This document shows, in pieces, positions 17,900 to 25,718 of a stretch of 64,000 bases of DNA. The DNA lies in NCBI RefSeq assembly GCF_002887815.1, contig NZ_PDHO01000017.1, forward strand, positions 1 through 64,000, read 5' to 3'. The stretch's first letter is position 1. Each line of letters begins with the position of its first letter. A model generated the notes under the pieces. The model worked only from the letters and a program-made list of their open reading frames with translations, ran no database searches and had not been told where the DNA came from. A program made the translations under genes and the position numbers. The DNA is from Mycobacterium sp. ENV421. GTDB taxonomy: Bacteria > Actinomycetota > Actinomycetes > Mycobacteriales > Mycobacteriaceae.

Positions 17900-18378
17900 C
17901 CGCTGCCATGCCCCGGGCCGACGTTGCTCGCGGGCCGGGTGCGCAGGTCGTGGACGTACTCGTCCGGCGCGCCGGCGATCTCGGCGGCGTCGGCCATCAC
18001 ACCGATGTAGCGCGCCGACGGTAGCCCGCCCTCCCAGGCGTCCAGCACGTAGAGCCAGGCGAGCACGGGATCGGTTGTGGTGTCCGTCGATTCGCATTCG
18101 ATGCGACATCTGATCTTCTTGTGGAAGCCGAGCTCGGAGCCTTCCCAGCGGTCCAGGTTCGCCTCGTCGGCCGGGGTCATGTCGTAGAGCACCACGAACA
18201 CCTTGGAGTCGGGGTCCTCGACCAGGGTCGCCAGCGCGCCCTCCCAGCCGATGTCCTCCCCGGCGAAGGTCAGCCGCCAGCCGTGCAGCCAGCCGGTTCC
18301 GGCCATCGGCGAGTGCGGCGCACGCTCCAGCATCTGCTCGGGATGCATGTTGGATCCGTAAGCGGCGTAGAGCGGCAC
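17896..18378 (-). CDS. Gamma-glutamylcyclotransferase-like protein
   Basis: 160-residue protein with the GGCT-like fold. The phosphate-like binding loop is YAAYGSNM (4-11), and the family's acidic residue is probably the Glu in GWEGALATL. Such enzymes cyclise gamma-glutamyl amines to 5-oxoproline, but many bacterial members have no proven substrate. The start is GTG 18378. The stop shares CTAG with the convergent galE. It corresponds to Rv3304. It is divergent from lpdA across a 63-base gap. Confidence 0.75.
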   Translation of the reverse strand: MPLYAAYGSNMHPEQMLERAPHSPMAGTGWLHGWRLTFAGEDIGWEGALATLVEDPDSKVFVVLYDMTPADEANLDRWEGSELGFHKKIRCRIECESTDTTTDPVLAWLYVLDAWEGGLPSARYIGVMADAAEIAGAPDEYVHDLRTRPASNVGPGHGSG

Positions 18379-18428
18379 GGGGAAAGCCTAGAGCGTCCGC
18401 TCGCCGGGAGCGCAGGGACTGGGTCAAC

Positions 18429-18434
18429 TAGCCT
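18429..18434 (+). promoter_or_regulatory. Candidate -10 box for lpdA
   Basis: TAGCCT lies 7 bases before GTG 18442, consistent with a leaderless transcript for the lpdA-glpD2 genes. Confidence 0.4.
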
Positions 18435-18441
18435 TGTCCGG

Positions 18442-19857
18442 GTGACGACGCGGATCGTGATCATCGGTGGGGGGCCGGCCGGCTACGAGGCGGCACTGGT
18501 CGCCGCGGGTCGCGGCCGGGAGGTTGCCGAGGTCACCGTGGTGGACTCCGACGGCATCGGCGGAGCCTGCGTGCTCTTCGACTGCGTGCCGTCCAAGACG
18601 TTCATCGCCTCGACCGGGGTTCGCACCGAACTGCGCCGCGCCTCGGGCCTGGGATTCGAAATCGGCATCGACGATGCCAAGATCTCGCTGCCCGACATCA
18701 ACAACCGCGTCAAGACCCTGGCCCGCTCGCAGTCCGCCGATATCGGCACCCAGTTGCTGCGCGAGAAGGTCAACGTCGTGCAGGGTCACGGTGAGCTGAT
18801 CGACGCGGTCCCCGGCATGGCACACCACCGGGTCAAGGTCACCACCACCTCCGGCCAGGTCGGGGTGCTCAAGGCCGACGTCGTGCTGATCGCCACCGGC
18901 GCCAGCCCCCGCGTGCTGCCCAACGCGGTGCCCGACGGCAAGCGGATTCTGACCTGGCGCCAGCTCTACGACCTGCCCGAGCTGCCCGAACATCTGGTGA
19001 TCGTCGGCTCCGGCGTCACCGGTGCCGAGTTCTGCAACGCCTACACCGAGCTCGGCGTCGACGTCACCGTCGTCGCCAGCCGTGACCAGATCCTGCCGCA
19101 CGAGGACAGCGACGCCGCGGCCGTGCTGGAGGAGACCTTCGCCGAGCGCGGCGTGACGCTGGTCAAGAACGCCAGGGCCGACTCGGTGGTCAGCACCGGC
19201 ACCGGAGTAACCGTCACAATGGCCGACGGCCGGGTCGTCGAGGGCAGCCACGCCCTGATGACCGTCGGATCGGTGCCGAACACGTCGGGCCTGGGCCTGG
19301 AGAGGGTCGGCATCGAACTCGGCCCCGGCAACTACATCCCGGTGGACCGGGTGTCGCGGACCTCGGCGGCCGGGATCTACGCCGCCGGCGACTGCACCGG
19401 CCTGCTGCTACTGGCGTCGGTCGCGGCCATGCAGGGCCGGATCGCGATGTACCACGCGCTGGGTGAGGGGGTGGCCCCGATCCGGCTGCGGACGGTCGCC
19501 TCGGCCACGTTCACCCGACCCGAGATCGCCGCCGTCGGCGTGCCGCAAACCGCGATCGACAGCGGATCGGTGCCGGCCAGGACCCTGATGTTGCCGCTGA
19601 CGACCAACGCCCGCGCCAAGATGTCGCTGCTCAAGCGCGGCTTCGTCAAGATCTTCTGCCGGCCTGCCACCGGCGTCGTCATCGGCGGTGTGGTGGTCGC
19701 GCCGATCGCCTCCGAACTGATCCTGCCGATCGCCCTGGCGGTGCAAAACCGCATCTCGGTGACCGATCTGGCGCAGACGTTATCGGTGTACCCGTCACTG
19801 TCCGGGTCGATCGTCGAGGCTGCGCGCCGACTGATGGCCCACGACGATCTCGACTAG
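18442..19857 (+). CDS. lpdA: NAD(P)H quinone reductase LpdA
   Basis: 471-residue flavoprotein disulfide reductase relative. FAD motif IIGGGPAGYEAA (7-18) and an NAD motif VIVGSGVTGAEF are present. A Cys pair C43-x4-C48 is kept (GGACVLFDCVPSK), but the C-terminal His-Glu dyad of true lipoamide dehydrogenases (HPTxSE) is replaced by YPSLSG. It therefore should not act as a pyruvate-dehydrogenase E3. M. tuberculosis Rv3303c is known as an NAD(P)H:quinone reductase. GTG 18442 is the start; the frame is open further upstream but without family residues. glpD2 follows after 9 bases. Confidence 0.88.
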   Translation: MTTRIVIIGGGPAGYEAALVAAGRGREVAEVTVVDSDGIGGACVLFDCVPSKTFIASTGVRTELRRASGLGFEIGIDDAKISLPDINNRVKTLARSQSADIGTQLLREKVNVVQGHGELIDAVPGMAHHRVKVTTTSGQVGVLKADVVLIATGASPRVLPNAVPDGKRILTWRQLYDLPELPEHLVIVGSGVTGAEFCNAYTELGVDVTVVASRDQILPHEDSDAAAVLEETFAERGVTLVKNARADSVVSTGTGVTVTMADGRVVEGSHALMTVGSVPNTSGLGLERVGIELGPGNYIPVDRVSRTSAAGIYAAGDCTGLLLLASVAAMQGRIAMYHALGEGVAPIRLRTVASATFTRPEIAAVGVPQTAIDSGSVPARTLMLPLTTNARAKMSLLKRGFVKIFCRPATGVVIGGVVVAPIASELILPIALAVQNRISVTDLAQTLSVYPSLSGSIVEAARRLMAHDDLD

Positions 19858-19866
19858 CCTGAGGTC

Positions 19867-21612
19867 ATGAGCGACCCGATCCTTCGACCGGGCACCGGTC
19901 AGACCTATCTCGGACCAACCGAGCGTGCGCACGCCTGGGAACGGCTGGGCAGCGAACAGTTCGACGTCGTCGTCATCGGTGGCGGTGTGGTCGGTGCGGG
20001 CTGCGCACTGGATGCCGCGACCCGCGGGCTCAAAGTGGCGTTGGTCGAGGCGCGCGATTTCGCCTCGGGCACGTCGAGCCGCAGTTCGAAGATGTTCCAC
20101 GGCGGTCTGCGCTACCTCGAGCAGCTGGAGTTCGGCCTGGTCCGTGAGGCACTGCACGAGCGTGAACTGTCGCTGACCACGCTGGCGCCGCATCTGGTCA
20201 AACCGCTGCCGTTTCTGTTCCCGCTGACCAAGAGGGTCTGGGAGCGGCCGTACATCGCGGCGGGCATTTTCCTCTACGACCAGCTCGGCGGAGCGAAATC
20301 CGTTCCGGCGCAAAAGCATTTGACGAAGTCCGGTGCGCTGCGACTGGCGCCGGGCCTCAAACGCAGCTCGCTGATCGGCGGGATCCGCTACTACGACACC
20401 GTCGTCGACGACGCCCGGCACACCATGACGGTTGCCCGCACCGCCGCGCACTACGGCGCAGTGGTGCGCACCTCGACCCAGGTGGTCTCGCTGCTCCGCG
20501 AGGGGGACCGGGTGGTCGGGGTGACGATCCGGGACTCCGAAGACGGTGCGGTCGAAGACGTCCGCGGTCATGTCGTGATCAACGCCACCGGGGTGTGGAC
20601 CGACGAGATCCAGGCATTGAGCAAGGAGCGCGGCCGGTTTCGGGTGCGGGCATCCAAGGGCGTGCACGTCGTGGTGCCGCGGGACCGGATCGTGTCCGAG
20701 GTGGCGATCATCCTGCGTACCGAGAAGTCGGTGCTGTTCGTGATCCCGTGGGGCACCCACTGGATCATCGGCACCACCGACACCGACTGGAACCTCGACC
20801 TGGCGCACCCGGCCGCGACGAAGGCCGACATCGACTACATCCTGGGGCACGTCAACACGGTGCTGGCCACGCCGCTCACGCACGACGACATCGACGGGGT
20901 GTACGCCGGGCTGCGGCCGCTGCTGGCCGGGGAGAGCGAAGAGACGTCCAAGCTGTCCCGCGAGCACGCGGTCGCGGTGCCATCACCGGGCCTGGTCGCC
21001 ATCGCGGGCGGCAAGTACACCACGTATCGGGTAATGGCCGAGGACGCGGTGGACGCCGCCGCCGAGTACATCCCGGCGCGGGTGGCGCCGTCGATCACCG
21101 AGAAGGTGCCGTTGATGGGCGCGGACGGGTACTTCGCGCTGGTCAACCAGACCCAGAGCGTGGGCGCCGGTTACGGGCTGCATCCGTACCGGGTGCGGCA
21201 CCTGCTGGACCGGTACGGCTCGCTGATCGGCGATGTGCTGGCGCTGGCCGCCGACAAGCCGGAGTTGCTCGATCCGATCACCGATGCGCCGGTCTATCTG
21301 AAGGTGGAGGCCGCCTACGCGGCGGCCGCCGAAGGGGCATTGCACCTGGAGGACATCCTGGCCCGGCGGATGCGGATCTCGATCGAGTATCCGCACCGCG
21401 GCGTGGACTGTGCCCGCGAGGTCGCCGAGGTGGTCGCCCCGATACTCGGCTGGAGTCAGGACGATATCGACCGCGAGGTGGACACCTATCTGGCGCGGGT
21501 GGAGGCCGAGGTCCTTTCGCAGGCTCAGCCCGACGACGAGTCCGCCGATGCCCTGCGGGTGTCGGCACCCGAGGCCCGGGCCGAGATCCTCGAGCCGGTG
21601 CCCTTGAATTGA
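19867..21612 (+). CDS. glpD2: Glycerol-3-phosphate dehydrogenase, FAD-dependent
   Basis: 581-residue enzyme oxidising glycerol-3-phosphate to dihydroxyacetone phosphate and passing electrons to quinone at the membrane. The FAD dinucleotide fold is VVIGGGVVGAGCALDA (about residues 35-50). The GlpD block TSSRSSKMFHGGLRYLE and late GGKYTTYRVMA are typical, and the C-terminal helical DAO_C domain is present. It sits 9 bases after lpdA, so electron transfer to quinones links both. The stop codon of lpdA overlaps a TAGCCT box 6 bases before this ATG, so a second promoter is possible. The counterpart is Rv3302c. Confidence 0.93.
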   Translation: MSDPILRPGTGQTYLGPTERAHAWERLGSEQFDVVVIGGGVVGAGCALDAATRGLKVALVEARDFASGTSSRSSKMFHGGLRYLEQLEFGLVREALHERELSLTTLAPHLVKPLPFLFPLTKRVWERPYIAAGIFLYDQLGGAKSVPAQKHLTKSGALRLAPGLKRSSLIGGIRYYDTVVDDARHTMTVARTAAHYGAVVRTSTQVVSLLREGDRVVGVTIRDSEDGAVEDVRGHVVINATGVWTDEIQALSKERGRFRVRASKGVHVVVPRDRIVSEVAIILRTEKSVLFVIPWGTHWIIGTTDTDWNLDLAHPAATKADIDYILGHVNTVLATPLTHDDIDGVYAGLRPLLAGESEETSKLSREHAVAVPSPGLVAIAGGKYTTYRVMAEDAVDAAAEYIPARVAPSITEKVPLMGADGYFALVNQTQSVGAGYGLHPYRVRHLLDRYGSLIGDVLALAADKPELLDPITDAPVYLKVEAAYAAAAEGALHLEDILARRMRISIEYPHRGVDCAREVAEVVAPILGWSQDDIDREVDTYLARVEAEVLSQAQPDDESADALRVSAPEARAEILEPVPLN

Positions 21613-21619
21613 CCGGGCC

Positions 21620-22480
21620 TTGAGGCGACCCGCTCCCTTGCCGGTGCGCGACGGACTCGGGCCGGCGCGGCTGCGGTTGCAGGGCGGCAATGTGGCCGAC
21701 GAATTCGTCCGCCGGTTCGGGCCGGACGGGCTGGCGAAGGTGCGCGACGGCGAGGTGGTCGACGCCTCCGGCGCGGTGATCTCGTTGTCGACGGTGTTAC
21801 CGCCCGGCGCGCACGTGTACCTGTATCGGGAGCTGCCCGACGAGGTGGTGGTGCCGTTCGACATTCCGGTGCTCTACCGCGATGACGACATTGTGGTGGT
21901 CGACAAGCCGCACTTCCTGGCCACCATGCCGCGTGGCGGGCATGTCGCGCAGACGGCGTTGGTGCGGCTGCGTCGTTCGCTCGATCTGCCCGAGTTGAGT
22001 CCGGCGCATCGGCTGGACCGGCTGACCGCCGGGGTGTTGCTGTTCACCGTGCGGCGCGAGGTTCGCGGGGCGTATCAGACGTTGTTCGCGCGTGGCGAGG
22101 TGTCGAAGACGTACGTGGCGCGCTCCTCGGCGCCAGTGCGTGTGGATCTCCCGGTGATGCTGCGCAGCCGAATCGTCAAGCGGCGCGGTGTGTTACAAGC
22201 CGTGGAGGAGCCGGGCGAGCCGAATGCCGAGACGTTGGTGGAGGCGCTGGAGGACGGTTGGTATCGGCTGAGCCCGCGGACCGGGCGCACGCATCAGTTG
22301 CGGGTACACATGGCGTCGCTGGGTCTGCCGATCGACAACGACCCGCTCTACCCGCGGATCCTCGAGGTGGCGGCCGACGATTTCTCCGCCCCGCTGCAGC
22401 TGGTGGCGCAGCGGCTGGAATTCGTCGATCCGCTGTCCGGCGAGCCGAGGTCTTTCGTGAGCTCAGCGGGCGTGCGCTGA
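21620..22480 (+). CDS. RluA-family pseudouridine synthase
   Basis: 286-residue pseudouridine synthase that isomerises uridine in rRNA or tRNA. The catalytic Asp133 is in AHRLDRLTAGVLLF, and TGRTHQLRVHMASLG is the second family block. An N-terminal S4-like segment is weak. The start is uncertain: TTG 21620 follows glpD2 by 7 bases, while TTG 21638 and GTG 21644 are in frame. It corresponds to Rv3300c. The substrate RNA position is unknown. An inverted repeat (AGGGACC / GGTCCCT) begins one base after its stop. Confidence 0.85.
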   Translation: MRRPAPLPVRDGLGPARLRLQGGNVADEFVRRFGPDGLAKVRDGEVVDASGAVISLSTVLPPGAHVYLYRELPDEVVVPFDIPVLYRDDDIVVVDKPHFLATMPRGGHVAQTALVRLRRSLDLPELSPAHRLDRLTAGVLLFTVRREVRGAYQTLFARGEVSKTYVARSSAPVRVDLPVMLRSRIVKRRGVLQAVEEPGEPNAETLVEALEDGWYRLSPRTGRTHQLRVHMASLGLPIDNDPLYPRILEVAADDFSAPLQLVAQRLEFVDPLSGEPRSFVSSAGVR

Positions 22481-22481
22481 A

Positions 22482-22518
22482 GGGACCAATGCCCTCGGGG
22501 TGGTGACCTTCGGTCCCT
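22482..22518 (+). promoter_or_regulatory. DosR-box-like tandem sites
   Basis: Two degenerate matches to the mycobacterial DosR box: GGGACCAATGCCCT (22482-22495) and GTGACCTTCGGTCCCT (22503-22518). Their centres are about 22 bases apart, which puts them on the same helix face upstream of ATG 22553. The outer arms also form an inverted repeat that could instead be a weak terminator for the gene before. Confidence 0.3.
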
Positions 22519-22552
22519 GGTGGTTCGCTGTGAACCGCGCGACGCTCGAGGT

Positions 22553-23110
22553 ATGGACGACGATCATGAGTTGGTGCTGGTAGCCGCATACCCTGACGTC
22601 GAGCGGGCCGCCACCGACTTCCATGAGCTGGAGAAGCGGATCAAAAACGGCTTGGAATTGCGAGCTGCGGCCTTGGTCACGAAGGACGCCGAAGGACAGC
22701 CGCACGTCTTGGAGGCGCACAATCGGCACGGCCGGGTGGCCCTCGGTATGGGCGCCGGGCTGGGGATCCTGTTCGGCCTGTTCCTGCCACCAGTAGGCCT
22801 CGCCGTCGTGGTGGGGGGCGCGGCAGGCGCTCTGGTGGGCGCGTTCGCCGAGCATGAGCTGCGCATCGGGTTGCAACGTGAAGTGGGTGGCGCGCTCGAT
22901 GCCGGTACCGGGGTGGTGGTAGCGCTGGTCTATCCCAACGGCCGCGGACCGGTTGAGTCGACGCTGTACCGCGCCGCCGAGATAAGGTCGATCCGGATGG
23001 ACCGCGCCACGATCAACAGCCTCGACGAACTGGTCGCCGACGAGATCGCGAAAATCACTCACCCGCCGTCCGACCCCGTCACCGCTGGCACGACGGACAC
23101 CAGTACGTGA
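22553..23110 (+). CDS. DUF1269-type stress membrane protein
   Basis: 185-residue protein with an N-terminal alpha/beta region (ELVLVAAYPDVERAATDFHEL), a Gly/Ala-rich zipper segment that could insert in the membrane (about 63-102, LGMGAGLGILFGLFLPP) and a soluble C-terminal part. This is the DUF1269/TIGR-like general stress layout; function is unknown. ATG 22553 has no good ribosome site, which suits a leaderless message. Two DosR-box-like sites lie 35-71 bases upstream, so hypoxia control is possible. The last 32 bases overlap the convergent nei. Confidence 0.7.
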   Translation: MDDDHELVLVAAYPDVERAATDFHELEKRIKNGLELRAAALVTKDAEGQPHVLEAHNRHGRVALGMGAGLGILFGLFLPPVGLAVVVGGAAGALVGAFAEHELRIGLQREVGGALDAGTGVVVALVYPNGRGPVESTLYRAAEIRSIRMDRATINSLDELVADEIAKITHPPSDPVTAGTTDTST

Positions 23111-23846
23111 TGCGGTCGTCGTCGGAGGACTCCGCGCGGCGGATCGGGGTGCCGCAGCGGCGGCACGGCTCACCGGCCCGACCGTAGACCCAGAGGTCCT
23201 GGCCGCCTCGGCGGTTTCCGGTGGTGGTGCGATTCACCCGTGTTCGGTTCGCCCACAACATGTCTCGCGCTCGGGTGACCACCCGCAGCGGGTCGGAGAG
23301 GCTGCTGACGGGACTGGTGGGGAGTCGGCCGAACACGAAGCAGAGTTCGTTGGCGTACACGTTGCCGACGCCTGCGAGGTTGCGCTGATCCAGCAGTGCC
23401 GGTGCGATGGGACGGTCGGGGTCTTCGGCCAGGTTCGCTGCCGCCACTTTGGGATCCCAGTCGTCGCCGAGCAGGTCAGGGCCCAGGTGGGCGACGGCAT
23501 CTTCGTCGCGTTCGCGGTCGAGGACCTCCAGGATGCCCAAGTCGATGCCCAGCGCTTGAATGTCGCCGGCTTCCAGGGCGATTCGGATCTTGTAGGCGTT
23601 GCGGATGGGTTTACCCGTCGGGCCGACCCGCCATGCGCCGTCCATCTTCAGGTGCGAGTGGATGCTGGCCGGGCCCACCCGGATGAACAGGTGCTTGCCG
23701 CGGCTGATCACCTCGTCGACGGTGTGGCCGGCGAGGTCCACGGTGGCGTAGCGCGGCACGCGGATATCGCAACGGGTCAGCGTCTTACCGACCAGCGCCT
23801 CGCGCAGGTTGGCCGCGGTGCGGAAGACGGTGTCGCCTTCGGGCAT
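23079..23846 (-). CDS. nei: Endonuclease VIII-type DNA glycosylase
   Basis: 255-residue Fpg/Nei glycosylase/AP lyase excising oxidised pyrimidines in base excision repair. The N-terminal P-E-G-D (after Met) provides the catalytic Pro and Glu; SRGKHLFIR carries the beta-hairpin Lys; the H2TH region is QRNLAGVGNVYANELCF; and the C-terminal zinc finger is CRRCGTP to WCPSCQR. ATG 23846 lies only 9 bases after the stop of the HNH gene, so nei is likely transcribed with that SOS-controlled gene. The counterpart is Rv3297. Confidence 0.92.
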   Translation of the reverse strand: MPEGDTVFRTAANLREALVGKTLTRCDIRVPRYATVDLAGHTVDEVISRGKHLFIRVGPASIHSHLKMDGAWRVGPTGKPIRNAYKIRIALEAGDIQALGIDLGILEVLDRERDEDAVAHLGPDLLGDDWDPKVAAANLAEDPDRPIAPALLDQRNLAGVGNVYANELCFVFGRLPTSPVSSLSDPLRVVTRARDMLWANRTRVNRTTTGNRRGGQDLWVYGRAGEPCRRCGTPIRRAESSDDDRITYWCPSCQR

Positions 23847-23855
23847 GGTTCCAGC

Positions 23856-25259
23856 CTAGAAGGGCGGGGGATGGGCGGCGGCTCTCGCCTCGTTGAGTCC
23901 GCGTTCCCAGCGGATCCGATCGGCCCGATCCTGGGCGCGGGTCCGGCGGCGGGCCGGCATCATCACACCGCGTCCGGGCTGAGCTTGCGTCGGAGCCTGG
24001 GTCAGCTTCAGCTCTGCAGTCGGCGCGAAGAGCTGCGGAAAGAACAGCGCGCCGCCAGGTTTCGTGGTGTAGGTACGGCCCGACGGTGAGGTCCAGATGA
24101 CCGTGCCGTCGGGCAGCTGACGGTCTGCCCAGCCGCCAGCACCAGCGTAGAAAGTCTTCAACAGATGATGCAGCCGGCACAGTAATTTCAGGTTCGACGG
24201 GTGCGTCGGACCAAACGGGTACGGCACGGTGTGATCGATGTCCGTCATCGAGGCCGGACGGTCGCACCCGGGGAATCGGCACGTCAGATCCCGGCAGCGG
24301 ATGAACTCCGCCAGGGCGGTCGACGGTCGATACCGTGGTTCGGCGCTCAACTCCTTGCCTCCGACGACCGGGCGCAGCTTCGCCCGCTTCGCCAGATTTC
24401 GTATGGTCTCGGCCGGAATGCCGCCGTAGCCCGGCAACAGAGCCGGGGTGTCCCCTTCGCCGGTGATCGTCTTGGCGTCGGCCAGCAGGTGAATGACGAT
24501 TTGCCCCGGTGCGGTGTCGTTGCCCGAGCGAGCTGGGCAATCGTCGCATCCACAATCGCAGAACATCGTCGCGTCGCCGTTTGCCCACGCGCCCAACGCA
24601 TCTGACCGGCGTTGGCGAGTGGTGCGCGAGTCGTCACGGCACACGGTCGCGGCGAGCTGATTGAGTCGCTGGTCGAATGCCGCCGCGTCCGATGCTCGTA
24701 CGCGACCATAAATTTCGGCCATTCCGTCTGCGGCGGGAGTGGTTTCGATATGTCGGTCATCGTCGGCTCGTCGTGCGGCGCGCACGGCATGCGGATCAAG
24801 TTCTCTGACGAACCAGTCGATCCTCTCTTTGAGTTTCTCCTCAGAGCAGGTGTTCCACCCTGCGGCGTGCTGTGCAAGCCGAGTGTCGACGGCGTCGAGT
24901 ACGTCCGCATCGTTGATCAGGCCGGTGCGGAAGATTGCGGTGATCACGATGCGATATTCGATTGCGCCCGAGGCGAATAACGCGCCAAGCTTCGGTAGCC
25001 GCTCAATGAGCTGCACGCCGTAGTCCATCTGCGACGATGCGCGGCCTTGGCTGATGCCGAGCTCGGCACCCACCTCGGCGGCGACTGCTTCCCAATTGTC
25101 GACGCACCACTGGGCGCGCTCAGCTGCCTCGACCGATCGCATCCGGCGCTGACAGAGTAGGCCTGCTGCCAGGATTCGCTCGGCGATCGCGACCCGTTCA
25201 TTGCGCTGCCCGCGGCGCATCGTCTCGAGGAGATCGGCATCAGTTCGTTCTTCGAACAT
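23856..25259 (-). CDS. HNH endonuclease of the 13E12/DUF222 family
   Basis: 467-residue protein of the mycobacterial 13E12-repeat family: an all-helical DUF222 N-terminal region (about 1-300) and a C-terminal HNH nuclease (DIDHTVPYPFG ... NLKLLCRLHH, about 345-372) with two zinc-like Cys (CRFPGC). These proteins are thought to cut DNA; physiological roles are poorly known, and many copies lie in repeats. Here the ATG at 25259 sits 7 bases after a TATACT -10 box and inside a perfect LexA box, so it should be a leaderless SOS gene. nei follows after 9 bases. No flanking repeat or transposase was seen. Confidence 0.88.
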   Translation of the reverse strand: MFEERTDADLLETMRRGQRNERVAIAERILAAGLLCQRRMRSVEAAERAQWCVDNWEAVAAEVGAELGISQGRASSQMDYGVQLIERLPKLGALFASGAIEYRIVITAIFRTGLINDADVLDAVDTRLAQHAAGWNTCSEEKLKERIDWFVRELDPHAVRAARRADDDRHIETTPAADGMAEIYGRVRASDAAAFDQRLNQLAATVCRDDSRTTRQRRSDALGAWANGDATMFCDCGCDDCPARSGNDTAPGQIVIHLLADAKTITGEGDTPALLPGYGGIPAETIRNLAKRAKLRPVVGGKELSAEPRYRPSTALAEFIRCRDLTCRFPGCDRPASMTDIDHTVPYPFGPTHPSNLKLLCRLHHLLKTFYAGAGGWADRQLPDGTVIWTSPSGRTYTTKPGGALFFPQLFAPTAELKLTQAPTQAQPGRGVMMPARRRTRAQDRADRIRWERGLNEARAAAHPPPF

Positions 25260-25272
25260 GTGTTCGAGTATA
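25252..25272 (-). promoter_or_regulatory. SOS (LexA) box and -10 of the HNH gene
   Basis: TCGAAC-ATGT-GTTCGA (25252-25267) is an exact match to the mycobacterial LexA box TCGAAC-N4-GTTCGA. On the minus strand TATACT (25272-25267) lies directly before it, placing the transcription start on the ATG (25259). LexA would cover both the -10 edge and the start codon. Confidence 0.8.
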
Positions 25273-25292
25273 CTCCGGACGGCCGACGCGTT

Positions 25293-25718
25293 TCAGCTGT
25301 TGCAGCCACGCATCTCGATCGTCGCGCCCGGACCGGCGGCGGCCAAGGCAGCCCCGTCTGCCTGGTCTTGAAACAGTGCATTGCCCCCGGTGAAGGACTT
25401 CGTATCGGGGCTTACCCCGATCGACAGGCACCCCAGACCGGAAGCTAGCACCACGCAGTCGTTGGTCTGGCCCTTGACGTCACACCACAACTCGGCCGCA
25501 TCCTCGGCGTCTTGGCGGGTCTCGTAGTTGAGCCGCATCACTTCTTGTCCCGTGGAGATCGAGGCGGCCGCGGCCCCCCAACATCCCGGTCTGCACCTGA
25601 ACTCGAGATCGGCACTCGCTGCCGGCGCCGTCCACAATGCAGCGACAACCGGTGAGCTACCGATCCCAACAACCTCAGCGCAAGCGCAGCCCGCGGGGTG
25701 TGCGGGAGAACCCGGCAT
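25293..25718 (-). CDS. Small secreted DUF4189-like protein
   Basis: Up to 141 residues. After a probable signal peptide ending in APAASA, the mature part begins DLEFRC and matches the DUF4189 pattern: WGAAAASISTGQEVM, then TRQDAEDAAELWC, NDCVVLASGLGCLSIGV, and a repeat-like end DGAALAAAGPG. Mature Cys residues are numerous and likely form disulfides. The start is uncertain: ATG 25718 overlaps the lhr 3' end by 44 bases and gives a long leader before the hydrophobic core. It lies between lhr and the SOS-controlled HNH gene. Function is unknown. Confidence 0.6.
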   Translation of the reverse strand: MPGSPAHPAGCACAEVVGIGSSPVVAALWTAPAASADLEFRCRPGCWGAAAASISTGQEVMRLNYETRQDAEDAAELWCDVKGQTNDCVVLASGLGCLSIGVSPDTKSFTGGNALFQDQADGAALAAAGPGATIEMRGCNS

